The notes below the pieces were generated by a model that did no database searches, was not told the DNA's origin, and saw only the letters and a program-made list of their open reading frames with translations. A stretch of DNA of 64,000 nt from Bradyrhizobium nitroreducens (GTDB taxonomy: Bacteria > Pseudomonadota > Alphaproteobacteria > Rhizobiales > Xanthobacteraceae), in contig NZ_LFJC01000003.1 in the NCBI RefSeq assembly GCF_002776695.1, positions 125,573-189,572 of the forward strand, given 5' to 3'. Below, in pieces: positions 1-8,021 of this stretch. Each line of letters opens with the position of its first letter. Positions within the stretch are counted from its first letter, which is position 1. Made by a program: the position numbers and the translations under genes.

Positions 1-180
1 CGCATCGTGATGCAGCCGAAGGTGATCTCGGTGTCGCCGCGGCCGATGCGGCCGTTCCAGGGCTGGCGCTATCTCACCGAGGATTCCGTGCCGCCGGATC
101 TCGGCAAGTCCGCCGCCGGCTCGATCGCGGCCATGCCGGAGCCGATGCGGCGCGAATTGCGCGATCTCGGGCTGCTCTAA
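1..180 (+). CDS. DUF1489 family protein, 3' end only
   Basis: The window opens inside a reading frame that runs from base 1 to the TAA at 178-180. The last 59 residues contain a PFQGWRYL segment and a proline-rich PPDL segment, which I recall from the C-terminus of alphaproteobacterial DUF1489 proteins. The family has no established function. The gene is cut by the window edge, so nothing can be said about its start. Its stop overlaps the stop of panC on the other strand by three bases, so the two genes converge with no room for a terminator between them. Confidence 0.7.
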   Translation, partial: RIVMQPKVISVSPRPMRPFQGWRYLTEDSVPPDLGKSAAGSIAAMPEPMRRELRDLGLL

Positions 181-1028
181 ACTCCGATATTGTCGATCAG
201 GCGGGTGCTGCCGAGCTTGGCTGCGACCAGGATCCGCAACGGGCCGTCCTTGCGCGAGGTGACCGGCGCCAGCGTCTCGGCGTGGCGGACCTCGTAATAG
301 TCGAGGGCAAAGCCCGCCGCCTTGATCATCTCGGCGCCGCCGGCCATCGCAGGGGCGATGGCATCGCCGGCCTTGATCCGCTGCGCGCTCTCCCTCATGG
401 CGCGGTAGAGGGTGGGGGCGGTCTGCCGCTCCTCGGGCGACAGGTAGACGTTGCGCGAGGACATCGCGAGCCCGTCGCGTTCGCGCACGGTGCGCGAACC
501 GATCACCTTGACGCCGAGGTCGAGGTCGCGCGCCATCTGGGTCACCACCCGCAGCTGCTGAAAGTCCTTTTCGCCGAAGATCGCAACGTCCGGCCGGCAT
601 TGGGTGAACAGCTTGCCGACCACGGTGGCGACGCCGCCGAAGAAATGGGGGCGGAAGCGGTCCTCGAGGCCGGCCAGCGCCGGCCCCTCCGGCACGATGC
701 GGGTGGCAAAGCCGTCGGGATACATGGCCTTCACCTCCGGATGCCAGACGATGTCGACGTCCTCGGCGGCGAGCTTGGCGATGTCGGCCTTCCAGGTGCG
801 CGGATAGGCGCCAAAATCCTCGGTCGGGGCGAACTGGGTCGGGTTGACGAAAATCGAGACCACGACGCGGCTGGCGCGCCGCTTGGCGAGGCGGACGAGA
901 GACACATGTCCGTCATGGAGGGCCCCCATGGTCGGGACCATCGCGATCGTGGCCTTTCGCTTGCGAAGATTGTCGACGGCGCGGCGCAAGGCCGGGACCG
1001 TGCGGGCGATCAGGGGGCTTGATGACAT
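177..1028 (-). CDS. panC: Pantothenate synthetase
   Basis: PanC joins pantoate and beta-alanine using ATP (via a pantoyl-adenylate) in the cytoplasm, the last step of vitamin B5 synthesis. The 283-residue length is normal for the family. The nucleotide-binding HIGH-type segment MGALHDGH lies at residues 34-41, and the KMSKS-like region SSRN sits in the middle of the protein after the GEKDFQQL segment, another PanC hallmark. It starts with ATG at 1028, divergent from mipZ. panB is not next to it here. The assignment is secure on motifs. Confidence 0.96.
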   Translation of the reverse strand: MSSSPLIARTVPALRRAVDNLRKRKATIAMVPTMGALHDGHVSLVRLAKRRASRVVVSIFVNPTQFAPTEDFGAYPRTWKADIAKLAAEDVDIVWHPEVKAMYPDGFATRIVPEGPALAGLEDRFRPHFFGGVATVVGKLFTQCRPDVAIFGEKDFQQLRVVTQMARDLDLGVKVIGSRTVRERDGLAMSSRNVYLSPEERQTAPTLYRAMRESAQRIKAGDAIAPAMAGGAEMIKAAGFALDYYEVRHAETLAPVTSRKDGPLRILVAAKLGSTRLIDNIGV

Positions 1029-1311
1029 CAGGACTCGACAGGGTTTTGGAATCGGCGCGGCGTGATCCGGCGCCCGGGGCGGCTAACCTTAACAAGCGGC
1101 GGGCATGGACGCCATGCATGGGGATGCGGCACAGCATCCCGCGCAAGGCCGCACGACAGCGCGACATTGTGGGCTGGATCACAGACGAAGATTGGTGCCG
1201 CGATTCATGATGAAGAACGGCGCAGTGCGATTTGCATTTCCTGTCACGCATTTCACTTGACCGCAGACGCGGCCAACTCGAAGATATTCATTAGGGGTGT
1301 TGAGGATCGCC
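1029..1311. promoter_or_regulatory. panC/mipZ divergent intergenic region with three GANTC sites
   Basis: GANTC, the methylation site of the alphaproteobacterial CcrM methyltransferase, occurs at 1032-1036, 1049-1053 and 1202-1206. In Caulobacter, mipZ is among genes whose transcription depends on GcrA and CcrM methylation, so a similar control of this mipZ promoter is plausible. The sites are seen; the regulation is inferred. At this base composition about one site would be expected by chance. Confidence 0.4.
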
Positions 1312-2235
1312 ATGCTTGTGCAGGCTAGCCAAGGCCAATCCGGCTCGGCGCATGTGGTCGTGCTCGGCAACGAGAAGGGCGGCTCCGGCAAATCGACCAC
1401 CGCCTTGCACATCGCGGTCGCGCTCCTGAAGGCCGGCCAGCGCGTCGCCACCATCGACCTCGACTGCCGCCAGCAGAGCTTCACCCACTATATCAACAAC
1501 CGTTCCGCCTGGGCCCGCCGCACCAAGCTCGACCTCGAGCTGCCGGTGCATCGCTGCATCAAGCTCGGCGAGACCATGCAGATTGCAGAGAACGAGAATT
1601 CCGAGTTCCAGCAGTTCATGGAAGCGGTCTCGGCGGTCGAGAGCAGCTTCGACTTCATCGTGATCGATACGCCCGGCACCGACAGCTATCTGATGCGCCT
1701 CGCGCACTCGATGGCGGACACGCTGGTGACGCCGATCAACGACAGCTTCCTGGATTTCGACGTGCTCGGCACCGTCGATCCCGCCAACTACGCGGTGACG
1801 GGCGAGAGCCATTACGCCGAGATGGTGCGCGACGTCCGCCGCAAGCGCCGCCAGCTCGACGGGGCGACCACCGACTGGATCGTGGTGCGCAACCGCCTGT
1901 CGATGCTCGGCTCGCGCAACAAGCAGCTGGTCGCCGAAGGGCTGAAGGATCTGTCGCTGCGGCTCGGCTTCCGCTACGTCGACGGCTTCGCCGAACGCGT
2001 CGTCTATCGCGAGTTTTTCCCGCGCGGCCTGACCGCCCTCGACGAGATCGACGAGGCCACGCTCGGCATGCGGCCCAATCTCGGCCACCTCACCGCGCGG
2101 GAGGAGGTGACGAGCCTGCTCCGCCAGCTCAAGCTGCCGCTCGACGAGCGCGGCCGTCGCCGCGCCGCCAACCGGGCCGAGTGGTTCAACCAGGTCGACA
2201 AGCCGCTCGAAGTCCACGACATCTTGGGCGCCTGA
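1312..2235 (+). CDS. mipZ: MipZ, division-plane positioning ParA-like ATPase
   Basis: MipZ is a P-loop ATPase that forms a bipolar gradient through ParB and blocks FtsZ assembly away from mid-cell. The deviant Walker A KGGSGKST is at residues 22-29, with the signature lysine of the MinD/ParA superfamily, and a DTPG motif follows in the middle. The protein has 307 residues, a little longer than Caulobacter MipZ. I chose ATG 1312, which has GAGG seven bases upstream; a GTG at 1297 would add five residues. Being solitary, away from parAB, is normal for mipZ. Confidence 0.92.
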   Translation: MLVQASQGQSGSAHVVVLGNEKGGSGKSTTALHIAVALLKAGQRVATIDLDCRQQSFTHYINNRSAWARRTKLDLELPVHRCIKLGETMQIAENENSEFQQFMEAVSAVESSFDFIVIDTPGTDSYLMRLAHSMADTLVTPINDSFLDFDVLGTVDPANYAVTGESHYAEMVRDVRRKRRQLDGATTDWIVVRNRLSMLGSRNKQLVAEGLKDLSLRLGFRYVDGFAERVVYREFFPRGLTALDEIDEATLGMRPNLGHLTAREEVTSLLRQLKLPLDERGRRRAANRAEWFNQVDKPLEVHDILGA

Positions 2236-2292
2236 AGCGGTATAGCGCTACTTCCGATCGATCCGGGCGGCGGGTTCCCAAGGGAACGCCGG

Positions 2293-2309
2293 CGGCCTTC
2301 GGCCGTTTT
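2293..2309 (+). terminator. Weak intrinsic terminator after mipZ
   Basis: A CGGCC stem with loop TTC and GGCCG is followed by TTTT. The stem is only five base pairs, so this is a modest candidate. Confidence 0.4.
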
Positions 2310-2461
2310 CATCCTACGTTTACTGCGAAATTGAACCCAATCGAGACCGGTTGCGTCGGATGGTGAGGTGCATCCTGACGTAGCCATCAGAAAACGGGGT
2401 GCCCAGAAAACGTGTGCGGCGCACAACGAAAGAGCTGCAAGTTCACAATATTTGGCCTTCC

Positions 2462-2479
2462 TGTCACGCGCCTGTGACA
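2462..2479. promoter_or_regulatory. Inverted repeat TGTCAC-N6-GTGACA upstream of the hydrolase
   Basis: Perfect 6-bp arms separated by six bases lie about 100 bp before the hydrolase start and abut a TATATT that could be a -10 element. The remainder of the 341-bp mipZ/hydrolase gap shows no gene. The arms resemble binding sites of dimeric regulators, but the regulator is unknown. Confidence 0.4.
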
Positions 2480-2576
2480 TATATTGGGGAATAGGCGACC
2501 AGAGGCCGAAGAGCCTCGGAACAACACGATTTTCAACAGGGATTCAGGCCGCAAGCGCCTGAGGCTGAGGACGAAA

Positions 2577-3437
2577 ATGAAGCGTGGAATTGCCGTTCTG
2601 GTTTCGGTCAGTGCCCTCTGCGGCATCGCCTATTTCACGGCGAGCAAGTGGGCGATCAAGCACGAGACCATCACCTTTTACGACGCCTCGCGCGATAATC
2701 GTCCTGTGCCGGTTTACATCGCCGTGCGCCGCGACAAGGAAATGCAGGCCAATGCCGGCATGATCACGCTGCCGGTCGCGGTGATCAATCACGGCAACAC
2801 GGTCAAGAACACCGAGTACGGCTTCCTCGCCAACATCTTCGCTGCGCGCGGCTACATGGTCGTGAGCCCGCAGCACGATCTGCCGACCGACCCTCCGATG
2901 GTCACCAAGCCAGGCGAGCTCTATGTCGGCCGACTGCCGCAGATCCTGCGCGGCGTCGCCAACATTCATCTCGCCATGCAGGAGATGAAGAAGGTTCAGC
3001 CCAACGCCGACTACGCCAGGGTGACGATGGTCGGCCATTCCATGGGCGGCGACATCACCATGTATTTCGCCAAGCAGTATCCGGATGAGGTCAAGAAGGT
3101 CGTCACGCTCGACAATCTGCGCGTGCCCTTCGTCACTGCCGGCAAGTTCAAGATCCTGTCGTTCCGCTCGCAGGATCCGCAGTTCAAGACCGATGCCGGC
3201 GTGATCCCGACCGACGAGGAATGCGAGAAGGCGGGCATCCAGGTCGTGAAGACCGAATTTCAGCATAACGACATGCGCGATACCGGCCCGGATGTCGCCA
3301 AGAGCTCGATCCAGAGCATGCTCGACAAATTCCTGAGCGCGACCGACAGCGAGATCGCGCCGGTCGACACGCAATCGTCGCCGCCCAACATCCTCGAGCC
3401 TGGCCCCGTCGCGCTGATGGCGCCTGCCAAGAGCTGA
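2577..3437 (+). CDS. Membrane-anchored or exported alpha/beta hydrolase
   Basis: This is an alpha/beta-hydrolase-fold enzyme of 286 residues. The nucleophile elbow GHSMGG is in the middle of the protein, and an HGN segment upstream resembles an oxyanion region. The N-terminus MKRG followed by about 17 hydrophobic residues is a signal peptide or signal anchor, so the enzyme probably works in the periplasm. The Pro-rich, Ser-rich tail looks disordered. I chose ATG 2577 because it opens directly on the signal sequence; an upstream in-frame start at 2484 would bury it. The substrate cannot be told from sequence; esterase or dienelactone-hydrolase-like activity is possible. Confidence 0.75.
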   Translation: MKRGIAVLVSVSALCGIAYFTASKWAIKHETITFYDASRDNRPVPVYIAVRRDKEMQANAGMITLPVAVINHGNTVKNTEYGFLANIFAARGYMVVSPQHDLPTDPPMVTKPGELYVGRLPQILRGVANIHLAMQEMKKVQPNADYARVTMVGHSMGGDITMYFAKQYPDEVKKVVTLDNLRVPFVTAGKFKILSFRSQDPQFKTDAGVIPTDEECEKAGIQVVKTEFQHNDMRDTGPDVAKSSIQSMLDKFLSATDSEIAPVDTQSSPPNILEPGPVALMAPAKS

Positions 3438-3490
3438 GATCGAGAGCTGAGATCGAGCTGACGTTCTCGACACCGACTACGCTGATTGCC

Positions 3491-3523
3491 AAAGCCCCCG
3501 CCGGCTCCGTCCGCGGGGGCTTT
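3491..3523 (+). terminator. Strong hairpin after the hydrolase
   Basis: AAAGCCCCCGC pairs with GCGGGGGCTTT over an 11-bp stem, with a GC-rich loop, and then T-rich sequence. It sits between two genes on the same strand and would end transcription of the hydrolase. Confidence 0.75.
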
Positions 3524-3582
3524 GCACGTTGACCGGGCTGCCTGCGCTGACCACATTAGCTGCTCAGGTCAAGGGTCGAGGG

Positions 3583-4332
3583 ATGTCGGGCGAACCCATC
3601 AAGCCGCGCCGTGGCGATGCCGTTTTGACGCAGGCCGGTGGCGCGGTGCCGCAGGCCGGAACGTCGACGGCGGAGGACATTGCCGCCTTCGTCGCCAGGG
3701 CGCGGGCGCTGTCACCCCATGCGCCGGGCGCGAAGGGGCGGCTGATCTTCGCATTGGATGCGACGATGAGCCGGCAACCAACCTGGGACATGGCCTGCGC
3801 GCTTCAGGCCGACATGTTTCGCGAGACCGCGGCGCTCGGCAGCCTCGACATCAGGCTGGTCTATTATCGCGGCTTGAACGAGTGCCGCGCCACGGGGTGG
3901 ATCTCCGACAGCACCAGGCTGGCGGCGCTGATGAGCAAGATCGATTGCCGCGGCGGCGATACCCAGATCGGCAAGGTGTTGAGCGAGGCGCGTCGCGAGG
4001 CGGTGGCGTCCGGCGTGCGGGCCGTCGTCTTCGTGGGCGATGCCATGGAGGAGAGGGTCGACGAGCTCTGCGCCAAGGCTGGCGAGCTCGGCATGCTCAA
4101 GGTGCCCGTGTTCGTGTTTCAGGAAGGTCATGACGCCGTCGCCGAGCAGGCCTTTCGCGAGATCGCGCGCCTGACCGGCGGTGCCTGGTGCCGGTTCGAT
4201 CCGGGAGCGGCGGCGCAGTTGCGTGAGCTGCTGCGGGCGGCCGCGGCCTATGCTGCCGGCGGTCGCGAGGCATTGCTGAAATTGGCGAAGACCGCGAGCG
4301 GAGCGGCCAAGCTGATCGGTCAAATGAAGTAG
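3583..4332 (+). CDS. VWA-domain protein
   Basis: A 249-residue soluble protein containing one von Willebrand A-like domain. The metal-site loop reads DATMS rather than the canonical DxSxS, with a later GGDTQIG loop and FVGDAME segment in the expected order for a VWA fold. There is no signal peptide. AAGGG at 3571-3575 supports ATG 3583. The gene lies 72 bp upstream of a membrane-bound J-domain gene on the same strand. The role is unknown; VWA proteins usually mediate metal-dependent protein contacts. Confidence 0.7.
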   Translation: MSGEPIKPRRGDAVLTQAGGAVPQAGTSTAEDIAAFVARARALSPHAPGAKGRLIFALDATMSRQPTWDMACALQADMFRETAALGSLDIRLVYYRGLNECRATGWISDSTRLAALMSKIDCRGGDTQIGKVLSEARREAVASGVRAVVFVGDAMEERVDELCAKAGELGMLKVPVFVFQEGHDAVAEQAFREIARLTGGAWCRFDPGAAAQLRELLRAAAAYAAGGREALLKLAKTASGAAKLIGQMK

Positions 4333-4404
4333 CGCCCCGGCCGCCGCGGCTCGCGGCGGCGCGCATGCCATGCATTTTGCCGCGAGGGCGACTATATTCC
4401 GGTC

Positions 4405-5130
4405 ATGACCCTGATCGCCGGCGCTGTCGCAATTATCACGCTTTATCTGCTGCTCCAGATGTTCCGCGCCGCAAATCCGGCGGTGCTGGCGCGCACCATC
4501 AGATTCGGCGGCGGCGTGCTGGCGCTGGCGATCGCAGCCTTCACGGGCTTGCGCGGTGAGCTGGTGGTGGCGATCCCGCTCGGATTCTTCGGTGCCGGGC
4601 TGCTGGGCTGGACCCCGCTGGCAAATGCCGGCTTCGGCAATATCGGCGGGCTGTTCGGCGGCGGTGCTGCGCCCGCGTCGGGGCAGACCTCGCGGGTGCG
4701 CTCGCAATTCCTGGATATGCGGCTCGACCACGATTCCGGTCAGCTCGGCGGGCAGATCGTCGCCGGGCCTCACGCCGGGCGCGATCTCGGCGAGTTCGAT
4801 CTTCCGAGCCTGCTGGCCATGGTCCCGACGTTCGACGCCGAGAGTGTGGCCTTACTTGAAAGCTATCTGGACCGCCGGTTTCCCGCTTGGCGTCAGAACG
4901 CGCAGGGCGATGCGGCAGGGGGGCAGCGCCGCGCGGCGGCGAGCAGCAAAATGACGGCGGAGGAGGCCTATCAGATCCTTGGCCTGCAGCCGGGGGCGGG
5001 GCGTGACGACATCAGCCGGGCGCACAAGTCCCTGATGAAGAAACTCCATCCCGACCAGGGGGGCTCGAACTATCTCGCTGCCCGGGTAAACGAGGCCAAG
5101 GATACTCTGCTTCGCACGCATAACGGCTAA
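4405..5130 (+). CDS. Membrane-anchored DnaJ-domain protein (DjlA/TIM14-like)
   Basis: The 241-residue protein starts with two or three hydrophobic segments (about residues 2-75) and ends in a J domain (about 184-240) with the HPD motif that stimulates Hsp70 ATPase activity. This layout, membrane anchor first and J domain last, resembles TIM14/Pam18-like co-chaperones of alphaproteobacteria. It would recruit DnaK to the inner membrane surface. It follows the VWA gene on the same strand after 72 bp, so the two may be cotranscribed. The client is unknown. Confidence 0.8.
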   Translation: MTLIAGAVAIITLYLLLQMFRAANPAVLARTIRFGGGVLALAIAAFTGLRGELVVAIPLGFFGAGLLGWTPLANAGFGNIGGLFGGGAAPASGQTSRVRSQFLDMRLDHDSGQLGGQIVAGPHAGRDLGEFDLPSLLAMVPTFDAESVALLESYLDRRFPAWRQNAQGDAAGGQRRAAASSKMTAEEAYQILGLQPGAGRDDISRAHKSLMKKLHPDQGGSNYLAARVNEAKDTLLRTHNG

Positions 5131-5305
5131 CTCCGGCACCACGCTACAAACGCCCGTACCCGCGTGAGCTCCGTTTGCTCTGTCTGTCGTCGCCCCGATG
5201 CCCGCCGTTGTCGGCGTGGTCGATCTCTTGAGTAAAAATTTAACCGTAAATTGTTGACGAGAGGTTGTCGCGGAACAGACTTCGCATCACCGCGTCGGCG
5301 AAACG

Positions 5306-5336
5306 AAAAAAGCCCGCGCCGAAGGCGCGGGCTTTT
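5306..5336. terminator. Bidirectional terminator between J-domain gene and D,D-carboxypeptidase
   Basis: AAAAGCCCGCGCC pairs with GGCGCGGGCTTTT around a GAA loop. The A-run and T-run let it work on both strands, which suits the convergent genes on either side. Confidence 0.85.
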
Positions 5337-5358
5337 GATCGGAGCGATGTGACGAGGA

Positions 5359-7209
5359 TCAGTTGCGGACGGTGATGCAGGAGATCTCGGCGCGCTTCAG
5401 GGCGCGGCAGACCGCTTCGGCCTGATCGCGCTCGAGCCCGGCGAAGCGGGCGCGGTAGAGCTTGCGATTGTCCTTGGCGAGGACGGGCTCGGTGAACGGA
5501 TCGGCCTTGCTGAGCAGGCCGCGGGCCGAGCTGCGCGCGGCGTCGATGCGCTGCTGGGCTTCGTTCTCGCTCTCGAGCGCGCCGACCTGGACGATCCAGC
5601 CGCTGTGGGTGACGACCGGCTTGGTGGTGGCGCTCATCTGGATCGGCTGCGGCGCCGGATCGGCAGAAGCGAGCTTCGGAGCGACCGGAGCGGGCGCGGC
5701 GGCGGTTGCAGCCGGCAGCACGCCGAGGATGCCGTTGCCGGTGCCGAACCCGGCGGGCTGCCGCGGCAGCTCGGTGCGGGCGACGTCCGCCTTCGGCGCG
5801 TCCGGCGGGCTCATCATCTCGGGCTTGTTGATCAGATCGGCGCGGGCGACGACGGCGCCGGAGGTTTCCGCGACGTCGGAGCGGGACATAACGGTGTTCG
5901 TGACCTGCGGCGCGACCGCGGCCGGGGCGGCCGAGGCGACCTTCACGGCGCCGGCCTTGACCTGAACCGTTTTGACCCTGACCGGCTTCATCGGCTCGGA
6001 CGAGCCGGGGATGATGGAGAGAGGCTGGCTCGAGATCACGCCATTGGTGAGCGGCGCGGGCTCGATCTTGGATTCCGTCTGCCGAACCTCGGGCTTGCTG
6101 GCTTCCGGCTTGATCGGGGCCGGCGGCACCGCGGCCGTGGCGGCAGCCAGCGTCGACAGGCGGGCCGCCAGACGCGATGGGGCGGCCTCGGGAGCGGGGG
6201 CCGCGGCCTGGACCGGCGCAGCGGGACGAGCCGGCGGCGTATCCGAGGCGTCGGCAACTTCGGTGGCTGCGTCAGCGCCATTGCGCTCGGTGACCGCGGC
6301 AACGGTGTGCGTGGTGGCGGCCTTGTCGAGATTCTCCGCGAGCAAATTGCGCATGATGGCATCGCGCGAGCCGCCGCTGCGGCCGCCGAGCACGACGCCG
6401 ATCAGGTGGCGGTTGCCGCGGCGCATCGAGCTGACGAGGTTGAAGCCGGAGGCGCGGGTGTAGCCGGTCTTGATGCCGTCCACGCCTTCCACGCTGCCGA
6501 GCAGGTGATTGTGATTGCGGATCGACTGGCCGCGCCAGTTGAAGGTCGAGGTCGCGAAATAGCGATAGTAGCGCGGGAAGCGCTCCTGGATGGCGCGGCC
6601 GAGCGTGGCCTGGTCGCGCGCGGTCGTGACCTGCTCGTCGTTGGGAAGGCCGTTGGCGTTGCGGTAGACGGTCCGGGACATGCCGAGCGCGCGCGCCTTG
6701 CGCGTCATCATCTGGGCAAAGTCGTCCTCGTCGCCGGCGATCGCTTCGGCGATCACGACGGCGGCGTCGTTGGCGGAGCGGGTGACGAGACCCTTGATCG
6801 CGTCCTCGACACGGATGGTCTGGCCCGCACGCAGGTTCAGCTTGGTCGGATCCTGATCGGCGGCGTGCTGGGACACCGGCATCTCGGTGTCGAGCTTCAT
6901 CTTGCCGGACTCGAGGCGCTCGAACAGCAGGTAGAGCGTCATGATCTTGGTCAGCGAGGCGGGGTGGCGGATGCCGTCGGGGCTCGTTGCCTGCAGCACC
7001 GCGCCGGAATTGCCGTCGACGATGATGGACGCGAATTTCGGGCTGGAACTGTCGGATACATCGCGCTGCACCCGGTGATGCGCGTAGTGCCGGCGATGGC
7101 GCCGCGCCTCGGCGGCATCGGTCGTGAAGATGACCGCGGTGGTGACCGTAAGAAGCCCGAAAACGCCGACCCGCGCCAAGCGCGAGGAAGACAAGTTTTT
7201 ACGAAGCAT
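5359..7209 (-). CDS. D-alanyl-D-alanine carboxypeptidase (S11 family) with SPOR domain
   Basis: A periplasmic penicillin-binding protein that trims the terminal D-Ala from peptidoglycan stem peptides. The three active-site motifs are all present: SLTK at 85-88, SAN at 145-147 and KTG at 247-249. An N-terminal signal or anchor covers about residues 12-33. A long Pro/Ala-rich linker (about 300-540) leads to a C-terminal SPOR domain (about 545-616), which binds denuded glycan at the division septum. At 616 residues it is longer than PBP5 because of the linker and SPOR domain. The combination points to a septal role. Confidence 0.92.
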   Translation of the reverse strand: MLRKNLSSSRLARVGVFGLLTVTTAVIFTTDAAEARRHRRHYAHHRVQRDVSDSSSPKFASIIVDGNSGAVLQATSPDGIRHPASLTKIMTLYLLFERLESGKMKLDTEMPVSQHAADQDPTKLNLRAGQTIRVEDAIKGLVTRSANDAAVVIAEAIAGDEDDFAQMMTRKARALGMSRTVYRNANGLPNDEQVTTARDQATLGRAIQERFPRYYRYFATSTFNWRGQSIRNHNHLLGSVEGVDGIKTGYTRASGFNLVSSMRRGNRHLIGVVLGGRSGGSRDAIMRNLLAENLDKAATTHTVAAVTERNGADAATEVADASDTPPARPAAPVQAAAPAPEAAPSRLAARLSTLAAATAAVPPAPIKPEASKPEVRQTESKIEPAPLTNGVISSQPLSIIPGSSEPMKPVRVKTVQVKAGAVKVASAAPAAVAPQVTNTVMSRSDVAETSGAVVARADLINKPEMMSPPDAPKADVARTELPRQPAGFGTGNGILGVLPAATAAAPAPVAPKLASADPAPQPIQMSATTKPVVTHSGWIVQVGALESENEAQQRIDAARSSARGLLSKADPFTEPVLAKDNRKLYRARFAGLERDQAEAVCRALKRAEISCITVRN

Positions 7210-7505
7210 GGAACCCCGTCCCCGTTTCTCAACTGATCACCGGCTCGTGAGGCGAAATTGTGCCCAATGGACCCGGGATCATTACCTGCTCAGGCTGTCC
7301 CTCCGCTGGTGTTCGCCGCGGGGGACGTTCGGCCTGAGCCGCTATTCTGGCTAAGGTGATGTTCTCAAACGGCTTTTGACCGCCTGCGGAAGCTGAACAC
7401 GTCCAGGGAATCAGGGTAGGGGGCTGCGGTTTCCAAAAGCTTAAGGAACCCTTGCGGGAAACCCCGGGAATCTCCGCGATTTGCGTCCTTTGATAGCTCT
7501 TTTTG

Positions 7506-7550
7506 TGCGACGCACAAGATTCTTGACTTTTTTGTGCGTTGCACTATTTG
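7506..7550 (+). promoter_or_regulatory. Phasin promoter with two TGC-N3-GCA operator candidates
   Basis: TGCGACGCA at 7506-7514 lies inside the palindrome TGTGCGACGCACA, and TGCGTTGCA is at 7535-7543. They are 29 bp apart centre to centre. A TTGACT at 7523-7528 and a TATTTG at 7545-7550 (16-bp spacer) can be read as -35 and -10, which would put the second site in the spacer. PhaR repressors of phasin genes bind TGC-N3/4-GCA type sites, so these are candidate PhaR operators. Confidence 0.6.
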
Positions 7551-7606
7551 TGGGCAGGTCAGGGAGCCGGGGCTTCCCGACGCGAGCCAGGGAAAAGGAT
7601 TCCGAA

Positions 7607-7945
7607 ATGTTCAAGGTTGAAGACTTTCAGAACTACGGGAAAGAGCACTTCGAGCAGTACGTCGCCTCCGCGACCTCGGTGCAGCACGGCCTCCAGGCGA
7701 TTGCCAGCGCCTATGGCGACTATACGAAGAAGTCGTTCGAAGACACCAAGTCCTTCGTCGAGAAGCTTTCCGGCGTGAAGTCCCTGGACAAGGCCATGGA
7801 AGCGCAGACCGATTTCGCCCGTTCCGCCTACGAGACCTTCGTTGCGGAATCGCAGAAGATCGCCGGCCTCTACAGCGACCTCGCCAAGCAGGCGTTCAAG
7901 CCGGTCGAGACCATCGTGTCGAAGTTCACCCCGGCCGCCCAGTAA
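7607..7945 (+). CDS. Phasin
   Basis: A 112-residue phasin (phasin_2 type), a small amphipathic helical protein that coats polyhydroxyalkanoate granules in the cytoplasm. The whole chain is predicted helical, rich in Ala, Lys, Phe and Ser, with the FARSAYE and LYSDLAKQAFKP segments usual in rhizobial phasins. AAGG at 7595-7598 supports ATG 7607, and MFKVEDFQ is the usual kind of phasin N-terminus. Two candidate PhaR sites precede it. No PHA synthase is in the window, so its granule partner is elsewhere. Confidence 0.9.
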   Translation: MFKVEDFQNYGKEHFEQYVASATSVQHGLQAIASAYGDYTKKSFEDTKSFVEKLSGVKSLDKAMEAQTDFARSAYETFVAESQKIAGLYSDLAKQAFKPVETIVSKFTPAAQ

Positions 7946-7971
7946 CGTTTCTTCGCGACATTCTGGAATCG

Positions 7972-8005
7972 AAAAGCCCGGCTGAACCAGCCGGGCTTTT
8001 TGTTT
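7972..8005. terminator. Bidirectional terminator between phasin and TadG-like gene
   Basis: AAAAGCCCGGCTG pairs with CAGCCGGGCTTTT around AAC, followed by T-rich sequence. It serves both converging genes. Confidence 0.85.
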
Positions 8006-8021
8006 GCGCGCGGTCGATCCG

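Noticed and set aside
5605..7236. Long plus-strand open frame opposite the D,D-carboxypeptidase gene
   Set aside because: It is antisense to a gene with full catalytic motifs, is rich in Arg and Gly, and shows no domain. High GC content makes stop-free antisense frames common.
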